Assembly: GCA_035606665.1 (NCBI GenBank)
Contig: DATNEY010000002.1
Location: forward strand, 1-63,166
DNA from: DASUGC01 sp035606665
GTDB lineage: Bacteria > Acidobacteriota > Vicinamibacteria > Vicinamibacterales > SCN-69-37
Length of the DNA: 63,166 nucleotides
Direction: 5' to 3'
Shown here: in pieces, positions 54,496 to 63,166 of the stretch
Numbering within the stretch: the first letter of the stretch is position 1
Layout of the letters: every line of letters starts with the position of its first letter
Notes under the pieces: model-generated
Databases searched by the model: none
Told to the model about the DNA's origin: nothing
The model's input: only the letters and a program-made list of their open reading frames with translations
Program-made: the position numbers and the translations under genes

Positions 54496-55284
54496 GTGCG
54501 CCATAGCCGCTGGGTCATCGTTCACGAACCACGACCCGCCGCATCACTTCGGCTCCTTTGTTTACCGCACGCCGGTAGTTCTGCGGCAGCTTTCCGCTGG
54601 TGGAACGACCGTGTACCTCCCGACATCGAGGTCATGGCGGTGGAGTACCCGGGCCGGGGCGCGCGAATGAACGAGCGCTGCTTCGTCCGGCTGCACGCGC
54701 TGGTGGCCGCGCTCGTCGAGGACGTTCGCGGCCTGCTCACCACTCCTTTCGCCATCTACGGACACAGCCTCGGAGCCCTCATCGGGTTCGAGCTGGCGCG
54801 CCAGCTCGAGCTCGCCGGCGCGGCCGCACCCCGGGCGTTAGCCGTGGCCGGCTGTCGTGGTCCCCGCCTGCGGCCGCGAAAACGGCCGATCTTTGCGCTT
54901 CCGGATGACCAGCTCATCGAGGAGCTGCGGACGCTTGGCGGGATGGATCCCGCGGTGCTGGGCCATGAGGAGCTGCTTCAGACGATGCTTCCTGTCCTTC
55001 GCGCCGACCTCGAGATGGCTGACACCTACGCCGCGCGCCATACGGAGAGCACGAATCTCACGGTCTTCGTCTACGGCGGCGCGAACGACGAGGACACGCC
55101 ACCGGAAGATCTGCAGGCGTGGACGCTCGAGACCAGACAACCTCCGCAGGTGCGAATCTATCCGGGGAATCACTTCTTCGTGCACACGGCCGTCGACCAG
55201 CTGCTGCAGGACGTCGTGACAGATCTCCGAACCGCAATGGACCCGGCGGATCACGGCGCGAAGGCAGCCGGCGATGCGCGATAG
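54496..55284 (+). CDS. Type II thioesterase (editing) 2
   Basis: A 262-residue TEII with CLPHAGSSAAAF, YPGRGAR, GHSLGALIGFELA (Ser about 95), an acidic residue in YGGANDED and His in PGNHFFVHT. It is closely similar to the TEII at 26345-27121. The GTG start at 54496 has AGAAGG six bases upstream. Its end overlaps the C-A*-PCP gene start by 11 bases, so the two are coupled. It probably clears misloaded carriers of the plus-strand NRPS proteins. Confidence 0.93.
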   Translation: MRHSRWVIVHEPRPAASLRLLCLPHAGSSAAAFRWWNDRVPPDIEVMAVEYPGRGARMNERCFVRLHALVAALVEDVRGLLTTPFAIYGHSLGALIGFELARQLELAGAAAPRALAVAGCRGPRLRPRKRPIFALPDDQLIEELRTLGGMDPAVLGHEELLQTMLPVLRADLEMADTYAARHTESTNLTVFVYGGANDEDTPPEDLQAWTLETRQPPQVRIYPGNHFFVHTAVDQLLQDVVTDLRTAMDPADHGAKAAGDAR

Positions 55285-58200
55285 CCAGACGACGTCAATT
55301 CCCCTTTCCGCGGGCCAAGCGCGCCTCTGGTTCCTGAGTCGGCTGAAGGGCCACCGTCCCAACTACAACGAGACGGTCGTGATGGGCTTCCGCGAGCCCT
55401 GTGATGTCGGCGCGTTGCAGGCTGCCGTAGGCGACGTCGTGGCTCGGCACGCGGTACTTCGAACCGTGTTTCCCGAGTCGCAGGGGACGCCGTATCAGGT
55501 CGTTCTGAGCTCGGAAGCGGACCCGCCGCCGTTCATCGTTCACGAGACGAGTCCCGCGCGATTGCGCCGCGACATCGCCGACGCCGCGAAAGCCGAATTC
55601 GATCTGACCACCGAGCCACCGCTGCGGACTCATCTGTTCGGCGTACAGAGTCACCGCGTCTTGCTCATGGTGATCCATCACATCGCAGTCGATTGGTGGT
55701 CGATTCACCGGGTACTGGTGCGGGATCTTCTCCGCGCCTATCACAGCCGCTGCGCCGGGAAGGTCGCGACCTTCGCGCCGCTGCCGATGCAGTACGTCGA
55801 CTACGCGGCCGCGCAGGCAGCCGCGTTGGCTGACGGCGCTGACTCGGACAGCCCGCTGGCGCGACAGCTCGGGTTCTGGAAGGCCGCGCTCCGCGGGCTA
55901 CCGGACGAGCTACAGCTCCCGAGGGACTACGCGCGGCGCGAAGCTCCGACCTTCGAAGGCGGAAGCGTCGACTTTCGCGTGGAGCCGTCGCTTCATGCGG
56001 CCTTCGCCGGTCTGGCGCGGCGTGAACGCTCGAGCCTCTTCATGGCGTTCCATGCATTGCTCGCAACGTTGTTCACCAGACTCGGAGCAGGCACTGACAT
56101 CGCGATTGGCAGCCCCGTTTCCGGACGCAAGACGCGGGACGTCGAAGGGCTGGTCGGATTCTTCGCGAACACCATCGTCGTTCGAACCAGCACGGCGAAC
56201 AGTCCCACGTTCCGGGAGCTCCTCGCACGCGTACGCCGCACCGTGCTCGAAGCCTGCAGGAACGATGAGGTTCCGTTCGAACGAGTCGTCGAGGCGATCA
56301 ACCCGGCGCGGGCGCTCGAGCGGAATCCCCTCTTCCAGGTCCTGCTTGGCGTCCGGACCGTGACGGTCCGCCGAGGGCGAGTAGCGTTCCGAGGACGGCG
56401 TGCGCGAGCGACACACGCGGAGTACGCCCGTTTCGATCTCGCCGTCGACGTCCGGGATCAGCATGGCGTCGATCGCTCGCCACTGGGCATGATCGTCACC
56501 CTGCGCTACAGCACCGACTTGTTCCACCACAACACGGCAGCGCTCATGGTGCAGCGCCTTCTTTCGCTGATGCGATCGGTCGTGGCGCATCCCGACGTGC
56601 CGATTGACGAGATCGATGTGTTGACACCCGGCGAGCGTGAACGATTCGCCGCTGGTCGAGAGGCCGTACCTCCGGATGCGCCTGGTCTGGTCGAACTGAT
56701 CGAAACACAAGCTGAACAGGCGCCAGATGATCCAGCCGTCCACGGCGAGGATGGTTTCTTGAGCCGCCGCGATCTGAACGCGAAGGCCAACCAACTCGCG
56801 GCGCTGCTCGCCGGAGAAGGTGTCGGCGTTGAGGATGTCGTCGGCATCGCGCTTCCGCGGCGGGCCGGACTGGTCGTCGCGCTCCTTGCGGTGCTGAAGT
56901 CCGGCGCCGCAAGTCTGCTGATCGATCCCGAGGCACCGGCCGAACATACCGCGGCGATGGTGCAAGTCGCGAAGCCGGCGTTGATTCTGACGACATGGAC
57001 GATAGCGCGCGGGCTGCCGGACGGCACTCGGCACCTCTTGCTCGACGAGTCGGCGGTAGATACCTGGCTGAGCACCTTCCCCACCAAGGGCCCGGCCGAA
57101 CAGAGAAGTGGTTTGCGCGATGCCGCTGCCGCTGTCGTCTTTACTGCTGGAACGACAGGCACGCCGATGGGTGTCGTCGTGCCGCGCTACGTCCTGACGC
57201 AGACGGTGTCGGCGTTTCGCACGGCGGTTCCGACCGCGGCGGGAGCAGCGTCGGTGGCGACCGTTCCCATTGGAGCCGACGTGGCGTTGGTCGAATTGCT
57301 CGTTCCGCTCGCCGCCGGCCGTCCTCTCGTCCTCGCGGCCGATGAGACGCTGCTGTACCCGGGCCGGCTCGAGCGATTACTCGAGTCGACAACCGCGGCC
57401 GTCCTGCATGGCACGCCTCGCCGGCTCCGTGAGCTTTCCCGGCATACTCGCAACAGCCGGTCGAAGGTCACCCTGCTCGTAGGCCGCGACTCGGCCCCAC
57501 CTGCGGATCTCATTTCGCCGCTGTCACGCACGGGCGCCGAACTGCACCACCTCTATGGCACGACTGAGACGGCGACGTGGAACGCGATTGGTCCGCTGGC
57601 GGCCGATCGGTCTGTGACACCGCCAGTGGGATACCCGCTCAGTCACAGCAGGATCGCAATACTCGACCACCGCCTGCGGCCTCTGCCTGCGGGCGTCGTG
57701 GGTGACGTGTACATCGGGGGCGACGCGGTCGCCCGAGGCTACGTCGCCACACCTGGTCTCACGGCGGCGAGGTTTGTCGCGAGTCGCGTCGGTCACGCGG
57801 GCGCCCGGATGTTTCGAACCGGCGATCGTGGACGTTGGGCTCACGACGGCCGCCTGGTCATCACCGGTCGCGCGGACGATCCGATGGCAGGAACAGAACG
57901 AACTGCGAATGCCTTACGGGCCATTCCAGGCGTCGTCGAGGCGGTTGTCATGCGACGCCGAAGCAGCACAGGGCAGCCGTGTCTGGTTGGCTACGCGGCC
58001 GTGGGCGCCGACGACGTGAGCGGTGAGTCTCTGCGCGCTGCACTCGATGCAGTGCTCCCGCGCGATGCCGCACCGGACGTCGTGGTTACGCTCGACCGGC
58101 TGCCTCTCCTGCCGAACGGTTCGCTCGATCGGCTCGCCCTGCCGCTGCCGGCTGTCGCGCCGTCCGCGCGAGCGCCGAGCGATCTGGAGGCGTGTGTCCG

Positions 58201-58444
58201 CCAATTGTTCGCCGACGTTCTGGGCAGCGAAGAGATCGGTCTCGACGACAGTTTCTTCGATCGCGGCGGCCAGTCGCTGGGCGTCATGAAGCTCATCAAC
58301 CGCATTCGATCGGTCCTCGGTTTGGAAGTCGATGTCCGCACGGTCTTCGAAGCGCAGACGGTGAGCGCGCTCTGCCGGAGGATGACTGCAATGTCCGGCG
58401 ACGAGGCGCTGCCCATGACCATTCCGTCCGGCGAGTACTCATGA
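55274..58444 (+). CDS. NRPS protein: C, degenerate A, PCP
   Basis: A 1056-residue C-A*-PCP module. C domain about 1-440, catalytic HHIAVDWW near 136 (intact HHxxxD). The A domain (about 455-960) keeps the fold but the P-loop Lys is Met (TAGTTGTPMG near 627) and the C-terminal Lys is Ser (LPNGSLDR near 950), so ATP-dependent activation should fail. YGTTETATW and FRTGDRG are retained, so this domain is less eroded than the other two dead A domains. The PCP has GGQSLGVM near 1000, with Gln replacing the usual His and the Ser kept. The stop overlaps the next gene's start by 4 bases (ATGA). Confidence 0.92.
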   Translation: MRDSQTTSIPLSAGQARLWFLSRLKGHRPNYNETVVMGFREPCDVGALQAAVGDVVARHAVLRTVFPESQGTPYQVVLSSEADPPPFIVHETSPARLRRDIADAAKAEFDLTTEPPLRTHLFGVQSHRVLLMVIHHIAVDWWSIHRVLVRDLLRAYHSRCAGKVATFAPLPMQYVDYAAAQAAALADGADSDSPLARQLGFWKAALRGLPDELQLPRDYARREAPTFEGGSVDFRVEPSLHAAFAGLARRERSSLFMAFHALLATLFTRLGAGTDIAIGSPVSGRKTRDVEGLVGFFANTIVVRTSTANSPTFRELLARVRRTVLEACRNDEVPFERVVEAINPARALERNPLFQVLLGVRTVTVRRGRVAFRGRRARATHAEYARFDLAVDVRDQHGVDRSPLGMIVTLRYSTDLFHHNTAALMVQRLLSLMRSVVAHPDVPIDEIDVLTPGERERFAAGREAVPPDAPGLVELIETQAEQAPDDPAVHGEDGFLSRRDLNAKANQLAALLAGEGVGVEDVVGIALPRRAGLVVALLAVLKSGAASLLIDPEAPAEHTAAMVQVAKPALILTTWTIARGLPDGTRHLLLDESAVDTWLSTFPTKGPAEQRSGLRDAAAAVVFTAGTTGTPMGVVVPRYVLTQTVSAFRTAVPTAAGAASVATVPIGADVALVELLVPLAAGRPLVLAADETLLYPGRLERLLESTTAAVLHGTPRRLRELSRHTRNSRSKVTLLVGRDSAPPADLISPLSRTGAELHHLYGTTETATWNAIGPLAADRSVTPPVGYPLSHSRIAILDHRLRPLPAGVVGDVYIGGDAVARGYVATPGLTAARFVASRVGHAGARMFRTGDRGRWAHDGRLVITGRADDPMAGTERTANALRAIPGVVEAVVMRRRSSTGQPCLVGYAAVGADDVSGESLRAALDAVLPRDAAPDVVVTLDRLPLLPNGSLDRLALPLPAVAPSARAPSDLEACVRQLFADVLGSEEIGLDDSFFDRGGQSLGVMKLINRIRSVLGLEVDVRTVFEAQTVSALCRRMTAMSGDEALPMTIPSGEYS

Positions 58445-61400
58445 TCCCGCTCTCGCCGTCACCGCACGGCCGCCGGCTGCCCGTCCTGTGTCGTCGATCT
58501 GCGACCACGGCTCCCACATCTCCGGCCCAGCGCCGTTTCTGGTTCCTTGAACAACTATCGCCGGGGACCGCGGCCCATCACATTCCGATCGTCACCCAAT
58601 TCAGTGGCGCCATCGACGTCCCCGCTCTGGAGAGCGCGCTCAGGACGATCACCGGCCGGCACGAGATCCTGCGAACACGGTTCGTCATGCTCGACGGTCA
58701 GCCGATCCAGCAAATAGAAGCCGAAGCGCCGCCGTTCTTCGTACACCGAGACTTCAGTCGTGACGCCGATGGCCACGGTGGCGCCCATGCGTGGCTGCAA
58801 GAGCACGTGCGGAGTCCGTTCGATCTGGCACGGTTACCACTTTTCCGGGCCGCGTTAGCGACGACTTCAACCACCGAGCACACGCTGGTCTTGGTCGCGC
58901 ATCACATCGTGATGGACGCCTGGTCTGCCGGCGTGCTGCGCCGGGAGCTCACGGCTCTGTACGAAGCCGAACGCCGCCGCGTACCGGCGGATTTGCCGAC
59001 GCCGGTCATCCAGTTCGCCGACTACGCGGCGTGGCAGGCCGAGATGTTGGGCAGCGATCACTACGGCCGCCAGACTGCGTACTGGACCCGCCACTTGGCT
59101 GACGCGCCGGCGTTGACGCTTGTGAGCGATCGCCCACGACCTGTTGTGCGGACGGCACGGGGCAGCACTGTACCGGTTCGGCTCGACGAGCCGGCGAGCG
59201 CGGCGCTGCGGTTGCTGAGTCGTCAAGTCGGCGTCACGTTACCGATGACGCTCCTTGCGGCCTATCAAGTGTTGCTCGCGCACCATTCGGGACAGACTGA
59301 TGTCGCCGTCGGGCTGCCGGTCGCCAACAGAAACCGGACCGAGCTCGAAGATCTGATCGGCCCGTTCGTGAACACCATCGTCCTTCGCACTGACCTGGCG
59401 GGCAGACTCACCGTGCGGGATCTGCTCGCCCGGGTCCGAGCCGGTTCACTCGACGCCTACTCGAATCAGGACGTGCCGTTCGAACGCGTCGTGGAGCTTC
59501 TGCAACCCGTCCGCGATCTCAGCAGGACACCGGTGTTCCAGGCGATGTTCAGCTTTCAGCCTGAGACAGGCATCAGGCTGGCTGGCGTGCAGGCCCGACG
59601 TCAATCCCTCGCGCTGGACGTTTCCCGCGTCGATGTGACGCTGCAACTCGGCGACGGTCCGGGAATCGGCGGATTCCTGGAGTTCAGCACCGATCTTTTC
59701 GATATCGACCGCGTGGCGGGGTGGGCACGCCATTTCAGCCGGATTCTTGACGCGATGGCGGCTGATACCGGTCGATCGATCGACTCCATCGCGCTTCTCA
59801 CCGACGAGAGTCCGCGAATGCCCGCTGGGAATCCGGATCCGGTCGTCGCCCTTCCAACAATCACCCAGGAATTCGAGGCACGTGTACAACAGCAGCCGCA
59901 GGCGACTGCCGTCATTTGTGGCGATCGACAGCACAGCTACGCCGAACTGAACGCGCGGACGAATCGCCTCGCCGCGATCCTTCGGGCGCGTGGTTGCGCG
60001 GCCGAGACACGTGTCGCGGTGGCGCTGGAGCGATCGATTGACCTGCCAACCGTGCTGTTGGCGATCTTGAAGACCGGTGCGGCGTTCGTGCCTTTCGATC
60101 CGGCGCATCCGGCAGCGCGTCTGGCCGAAATGCTCGCCGGCATCGCGCCTATCTGCGTCGTGACGTCCCGCGCAGCCGTCGCCAAGCTTCCAGAGCAATT
60201 CCCCACCGTAATCCTCGACTCGCCTGACACGACGGCCGCCCTCAACCGCCAGGAGACTCAGGAAGCGACGAGACCTGCCTCGAGCGCCGAGGTACCGGCG
60301 AGGACGCTCGCCTACGTGCTTTTCACGTCGGGTTCCACCGGGACGCCGAAGGCCGTCATGGTCGACCATCACGCGCTCAGCACGTTCCTGTTCGCCATGC
60401 AGGAAACGGTGCCATTCGCACCGGGCGACAGTCACGTCGCGGTCACGACACCGACCTTCGACATCTCCATCCTCGAACTGCTGGGACCCCTGGTTCGCGG
60501 GGCGACCGTCATCATCGTGACCGACGAAGCGCGTCAGGATCTGGCGAGTATTCGACGGCTGGTCACGCGAGAGCCGGCAACGTCGCTTCAGGCCACACCA
60601 ACTCTTTGGACCGCGCTGGTCACGGGCATGTCGGTGCCGAGAAGGACGCGAGCACTGTCAGGTGGCGAAGCCCTGCCGCGTGGCCTGGCACGCCAACTCC
60701 TGCGTACCGGCGCACAAGTGTGGAACCTGTACGGTCCGACCGAAGCCACAATCTGGGCCACAGCACATTCGGTAGGCGAACCGGACGTCGCCGATGACGC
60801 TCCGGGCATCGTCAGCCTTGGCCGAGCGCTGCCGGGCTACCGGCTGCGAGTCCTGGATCACCTTCTCAGGCCAACCGCGTTGGGAGTCGCGGGCGAGATA
60901 TACATCGCCGGTCCGGCGCTCGCACGAGGATATTGGCAACGGCCCGGGTTGACGGCAACGCGCTTCGTGGCTGAGTCCGATGGCGCAGCCGGCAGTCGAA
61001 TGTACCGAACGGGCGACCTTGGCCGATGGCGTGCTGACGGCACGATCGAATATCTCGGACGGACGGATCACCAAATCAAGCTCCGAGGCCACCGCATCGA
61101 GCCAGGTGAGATCGAATCAGTTCTGCGCGCGCACCCAATGGTCCAGGAGGCCGTCGTGCTTCTTCGAGGCGAGGATCGCATGCCGGCGCTGCTGGCATTC
61201 GTGCTGCGACGCCTCCCCGATCGGACAACGGAGCTCGAAGATCAGCAGGAGGATCGCCAGCTCGCCGGCCAGTTGGAGGAAGCGCTCCGTTCGCGGCTGC
61301 CGCCACACATGGTGCCAGCCACGGTCACGGTCATGCGCGTGTGGCCCACCACTCCAGCCGGCAAGCTCGACCGGCAAGCCCTGCCAACGCCTTCGTTGAC

Positions 61401-61722
61401 CGCTCGGACGCACCGACCACCTCGGTCACCACATGAGGAAATAGTCTGCCGGATTCTGGCGGCCGCACTCCACGCGTCAGACGTTGGCATCGACGACGAC
61501 TTCTTCGCGCTGGGCGGTCATTCGCTCGCGGCGATGCAGGCGATTGGCGAGATCCGTGAGGCGTTCGGAGTCACGATTCCAGTACCGCTGTTTTTCGCGC
61601 ACCCCACGGTCGCCGGCCTTGGACACGTGATCGAGCGGCAGCTCCTGAAAGAGCTGGAAGGGATGGCGGAAGAAGACGCCGTGCGCCTGCTCGCCCAACC
61701 TGACGACGCCGCGAAGCAATAG
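58441..61722 (+). CDS. NRPS protein: C-A(Gly)-PCP
   Basis: A 1093-residue module. C domain about 15-450 with HHIVMDAW near 156; A domain about 480-985 with TSGSTGTPKA near 630, FDISILELL, YGPTEATIW near 766, and Lys in PAGKLDR near 975; PCP with GGHSLAAM near 1027. The specificity residues I read are DILQLGLIWK, the published Gly code, so glycine is predicted. No N-methyltransferase is inserted, unlike the Gly module of the trimodular NRPS. I chose ATG 58441, which overlaps the preceding stop (ATGA); the longer upstream frame lies inside the previous PCP. Confidence 0.93.
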   Translation: MIPLSPSPHGRRLPVLCRRSATTAPTSPAQRRFWFLEQLSPGTAAHHIPIVTQFSGAIDVPALESALRTITGRHEILRTRFVMLDGQPIQQIEAEAPPFFVHRDFSRDADGHGGAHAWLQEHVRSPFDLARLPLFRAALATTSTTEHTLVLVAHHIVMDAWSAGVLRRELTALYEAERRRVPADLPTPVIQFADYAAWQAEMLGSDHYGRQTAYWTRHLADAPALTLVSDRPRPVVRTARGSTVPVRLDEPASAALRLLSRQVGVTLPMTLLAAYQVLLAHHSGQTDVAVGLPVANRNRTELEDLIGPFVNTIVLRTDLAGRLTVRDLLARVRAGSLDAYSNQDVPFERVVELLQPVRDLSRTPVFQAMFSFQPETGIRLAGVQARRQSLALDVSRVDVTLQLGDGPGIGGFLEFSTDLFDIDRVAGWARHFSRILDAMAADTGRSIDSIALLTDESPRMPAGNPDPVVALPTITQEFEARVQQQPQATAVICGDRQHSYAELNARTNRLAAILRARGCAAETRVAVALERSIDLPTVLLAILKTGAAFVPFDPAHPAARLAEMLAGIAPICVVTSRAAVAKLPEQFPTVILDSPDTTAALNRQETQEATRPASSAEVPARTLAYVLFTSGSTGTPKAVMVDHHALSTFLFAMQETVPFAPGDSHVAVTTPTFDISILELLGPLVRGATVIIVTDEARQDLASIRRLVTREPATSLQATPTLWTALVTGMSVPRRTRALSGGEALPRGLARQLLRTGAQVWNLYGPTEATIWATAHSVGEPDVADDAPGIVSLGRALPGYRLRVLDHLLRPTALGVAGEIYIAGPALARGYWQRPGLTATRFVAESDGAAGSRMYRTGDLGRWRADGTIEYLGRTDHQIKLRGHRIEPGEIESVLRAHPMVQEAVVLLRGEDRMPALLAFVLRRLPDRTTELEDQQEDRQLAGQLEEALRSRLPPHMVPATVTVMRVWPTTPAGKLDRQALPTPSLTARTHRPPRSPHEEIVCRILAAALHASDVGIDDDFFALGGHSLAAMQAIGEIREAFGVTIPVPLFFAHPTVAGLGHVIERQLLKELEGMAEEDAVRLLAQPDDAAKQ

Positions 61723-61733
61723 AAAGGCCTTTC

Positions 61734-63166
61734 ATGACATTCAATCCTGATGATGCGGGCCTGCATCAGCCGCAGGGGCTGTCGGCGGCAAAGCAGGCGC
61801 TGCTGAAGCAGCGGCTGTCGGGACGATCCGCAAGACCATCGAGCTCAGATTTCACGATCCGGCCACGGCCGGCCGCCGTGCCGGTCAGTTTCGCGCAACG
61901 CGATCTTTGGTTCGTGGATCGACTGCATCGCGAGAGCACGCAATACAACCTGACCGCGACGTTGCGTTTCCGCGGATCGTTCGTCCAAGCGGCGCTCGAG
62001 CGGGCGCTTCACACGCTGCTCGATCGCCATGAGATCCTGCGTGCGCGGTTCGTCGAACAGGACGGCGAACCCTTCCAGGTTGTCGATCGAAGCGCCACGG
62101 TCGCGATCGACGTCATCAGTCTCCGGGACCTCCATCCAGCGGTCGCGCGCGCCGAAGTACAGACAGCGAGGCGGCAAGCCAGGGAGCGCTCATTTGATCT
62201 CAGCCAGGCTCCACTCGTGCGGGTCCAGATCCTGAACCTGAGCTTCGACGAGCACGTGTTGATTCGCACCATCCACCACATCGCGTGCGACGCGCTGTCG
62301 GAGCGGATCTTCGACCGCGAGCTACGCCTTCTCTACGAAGCATTTCGCGCGGATCGCGACGCCGCGCTACCGGAACAGACCGTCCAGTACGCCGACTTCG
62401 CGGTCTGGCAGCGTGACGACCAGCACCAACTGTCCCTCGTTCGCGGACGACGGTTCTGGACGGACTACCTGGCCGACGTGCCGACCACGCTCTCGCTGCC
62501 CACGGCCCGGCCCCGGCCACCGCGTCAGACGTTCGATGGTGACCTCTGTCACGTCACACTATCGCGCGAGCAATCGGACGCCGTCCGCGACCTGAACAAC
62601 CGCCATCGGACCACTTTGTACATGACGCTGCTGGCGGCGTTCGGCAGCCTGCTCTCGCGTTACACCGGTCAAGACGACATCGTCGTTGGAGCACCGATGA
62701 CGACCCGGCCGGCCGCCGCCCTGGAAAACGTCATCGGGCTTTTCGTCAATCTGCTTCCGCTGCGAGTGCAAGTCGGATCGAATGACAGTTTTTCCGCGGT
62801 GCTCTCTCGCGTGCGGGAGGGGGCACTGGAGGCCTACGCCCATCAGGACGTGCCCTTCAGCCAGATCGTCGAAGACCTTGCGCCGGAGCGACGTCCAGAT
62901 GCACCACCACTCGTTCAGGTCACATTCGAACTGAACAGCACGACATCGGAGGTAGGGAGTGCCGAACCCGCCGGCCGATCCGTCGAGGATCACCTGAACA
63001 TCCTGAAGGAGATCGACACCGGAGGCGTGCCGGTGCGGTTTGAGTTGGAGGTGTATGGGTGGGAGCGGGCGGGCGGCATCGGGCTGACGTGGATTTACAA
63101 TCGCGCGCTGTTCGACCGGCCGTGGGTCGAGCAGCTGGCGCGCGATTACGTGCGGCTGTTGACGGC
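61734..63166 (+). CDS. NRPS condensation domain, 3' end beyond window
   Basis: An open frame from ATG 61734 to the right edge, with AGAAAGG upstream (61723-61729). After an N-terminal linker of about 45 residues comes a C domain with SFAQRDLWF, catalytic HHIACDAL near 183, GAPMTTRPA, VNLLPLRVQV and AYAHQDVPFSQIV; the domain is nearly complete. It belongs to the same subtype as the C domains of the trimodular NRPS (LIRTIHHIA; REL-LYEAF pattern). The next domains, presumably A and PCP, lie outside the window. Confidence 0.9.
   Translation, partial: MTFNPDDAGLHQPQGLSAAKQALLKQRLSGRSARPSSSDFTIRPRPAAVPVSFAQRDLWFVDRLHRESTQYNLTATLRFRGSFVQAALERALHTLLDRHEILRARFVEQDGEPFQVVDRSATVAIDVISLRDLHPAVARAEVQTARRQARERSFDLSQAPLVRVQILNLSFDEHVLIRTIHHIACDALSERIFDRELRLLYEAFRADRDAALPEQTVQYADFAVWQRDDQHQLSLVRGRRFWTDYLADVPTTLSLPTARPRPPRQTFDGDLCHVTLSREQSDAVRDLNNRHRTTLYMTLLAAFGSLLSRYTGQDDIVVGAPMTTRPAAALENVIGLFVNLLPLRVQVGSNDSFSAVLSRVREGALEAYAHQDVPFSQIVEDLAPERRPDAPPLVQVTFELNSTTSEVGSAEPAGRSVEDHLNILKEIDTGGVPVRFELEVYGWERAGGIGLTWIYNRALFDRPWVEQLARDYVRLLT

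Noticed and set aside
1..63166. tRNA, rRNA, CRISPR array, insertion sequence, integrase or attachment site
   Set aside because: None recognised by reading: no repeat-spacer pattern, no transposase or integrase motif among the translated frames, and no terminal inverted repeats at the cluster blocks. A tRNA scan would settle small RNA genes.

Overview
The window is the interior of a large hybrid NRPS/PKS biosynthetic gene cluster in high-GC bacterial DNA. Both window edges cut through megasynthase genes: a ketosynthase at the left on the minus strand and a condensation domain at the right on the plus strand. I see no rRNA, tRNA, CRISPR, transposase or phage gene. No intergenic gap exceeds about 200 bases. 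Gene content (FkbH-type extender genes, a membrane MutS-family ATPase, GMC oxidoreductase with a Tat-type small subunit, many sulfotransferases) fits an uncultured Acidobacteriota-like soil or sponge-associated bacterium, but this placement is a weak inference.

Layout. (1) 33023 down to 1, minus strand: one long, tightly coupled operon. In transcription order it holds an SGNH-like protein, a GSCFA-FkbH fusion, a sulfotransferase, a fused 2-oxoacid dehydrogenase E1, a type II thioesterase, a trimodular NRPS (A-PCP-C-A*-PCP-C-A-NMT-PCP-C), a methyltransferase, a lipoyl E2, an acyl carrier protein, a membrane MutS-like ATPase, four genes for a hydroxymalonyl/methoxymalonyl-ACP type extender (FkbK, J, I, H-like), a FAAL-ACP-KS-(vestigial AT)-KR-ACP synthase, and a second PKS running off the left edge. 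(2) 33207-36149, plus strand: a FAAL-alpha/beta hydrolase-ACP fusion, divergent from operon 1. (3) 43160 down to 36133, minus strand: sulfotransferase, PhyH dioxygenase, GMC oxidoreductase, small Tat-type subunit, GT-C membrane glycosyltransferase and PaaK/CapK-like adenylating enzyme. (4) 43227 to the right edge, plus strand: two paralogous GT2 enzymes, two sulfotransferases, a GT-B enzyme, a pseudo-A-PCP protein, an acyl-CoA synthetase, a methyltransferase, MbtH, an orphan response regulator, a second type II thioesterase, and NRPS proteins C-A*-PCP, C-A-PCP and C-(cut).

How it works together (inference). FAAL domains supply a fatty acyl-adenylate to a carrier, the PKS extends it with malonyl-type and probably hydroxy- or methoxymalonyl-ACP units, and the NRPS proteins add a few amino acids. 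The three intact A domains read as Ala-like, Gly (N-methylated to sarcosine) and Gly. Three other A domains have lost their catalytic residues while keeping intact carrier domains, so loading in trans is likely. A dedicated E1/E2/ACP set looks like the two-carbon loading systems of naphthyridinomycin and quinocarcin. Four sulfotransferases and four glycosyltransferase-like genes suggest a sulfated, glycosylated lipopeptide/polyketide. The strongest unusual signals are the repeated dead A domains, the FAAL-hydrolase-ACP fusion, the internally deleted AT, the E1/E2/ACP trio, the GSCFA-FkbH fusion and the Asp-to-Glu response regulator.
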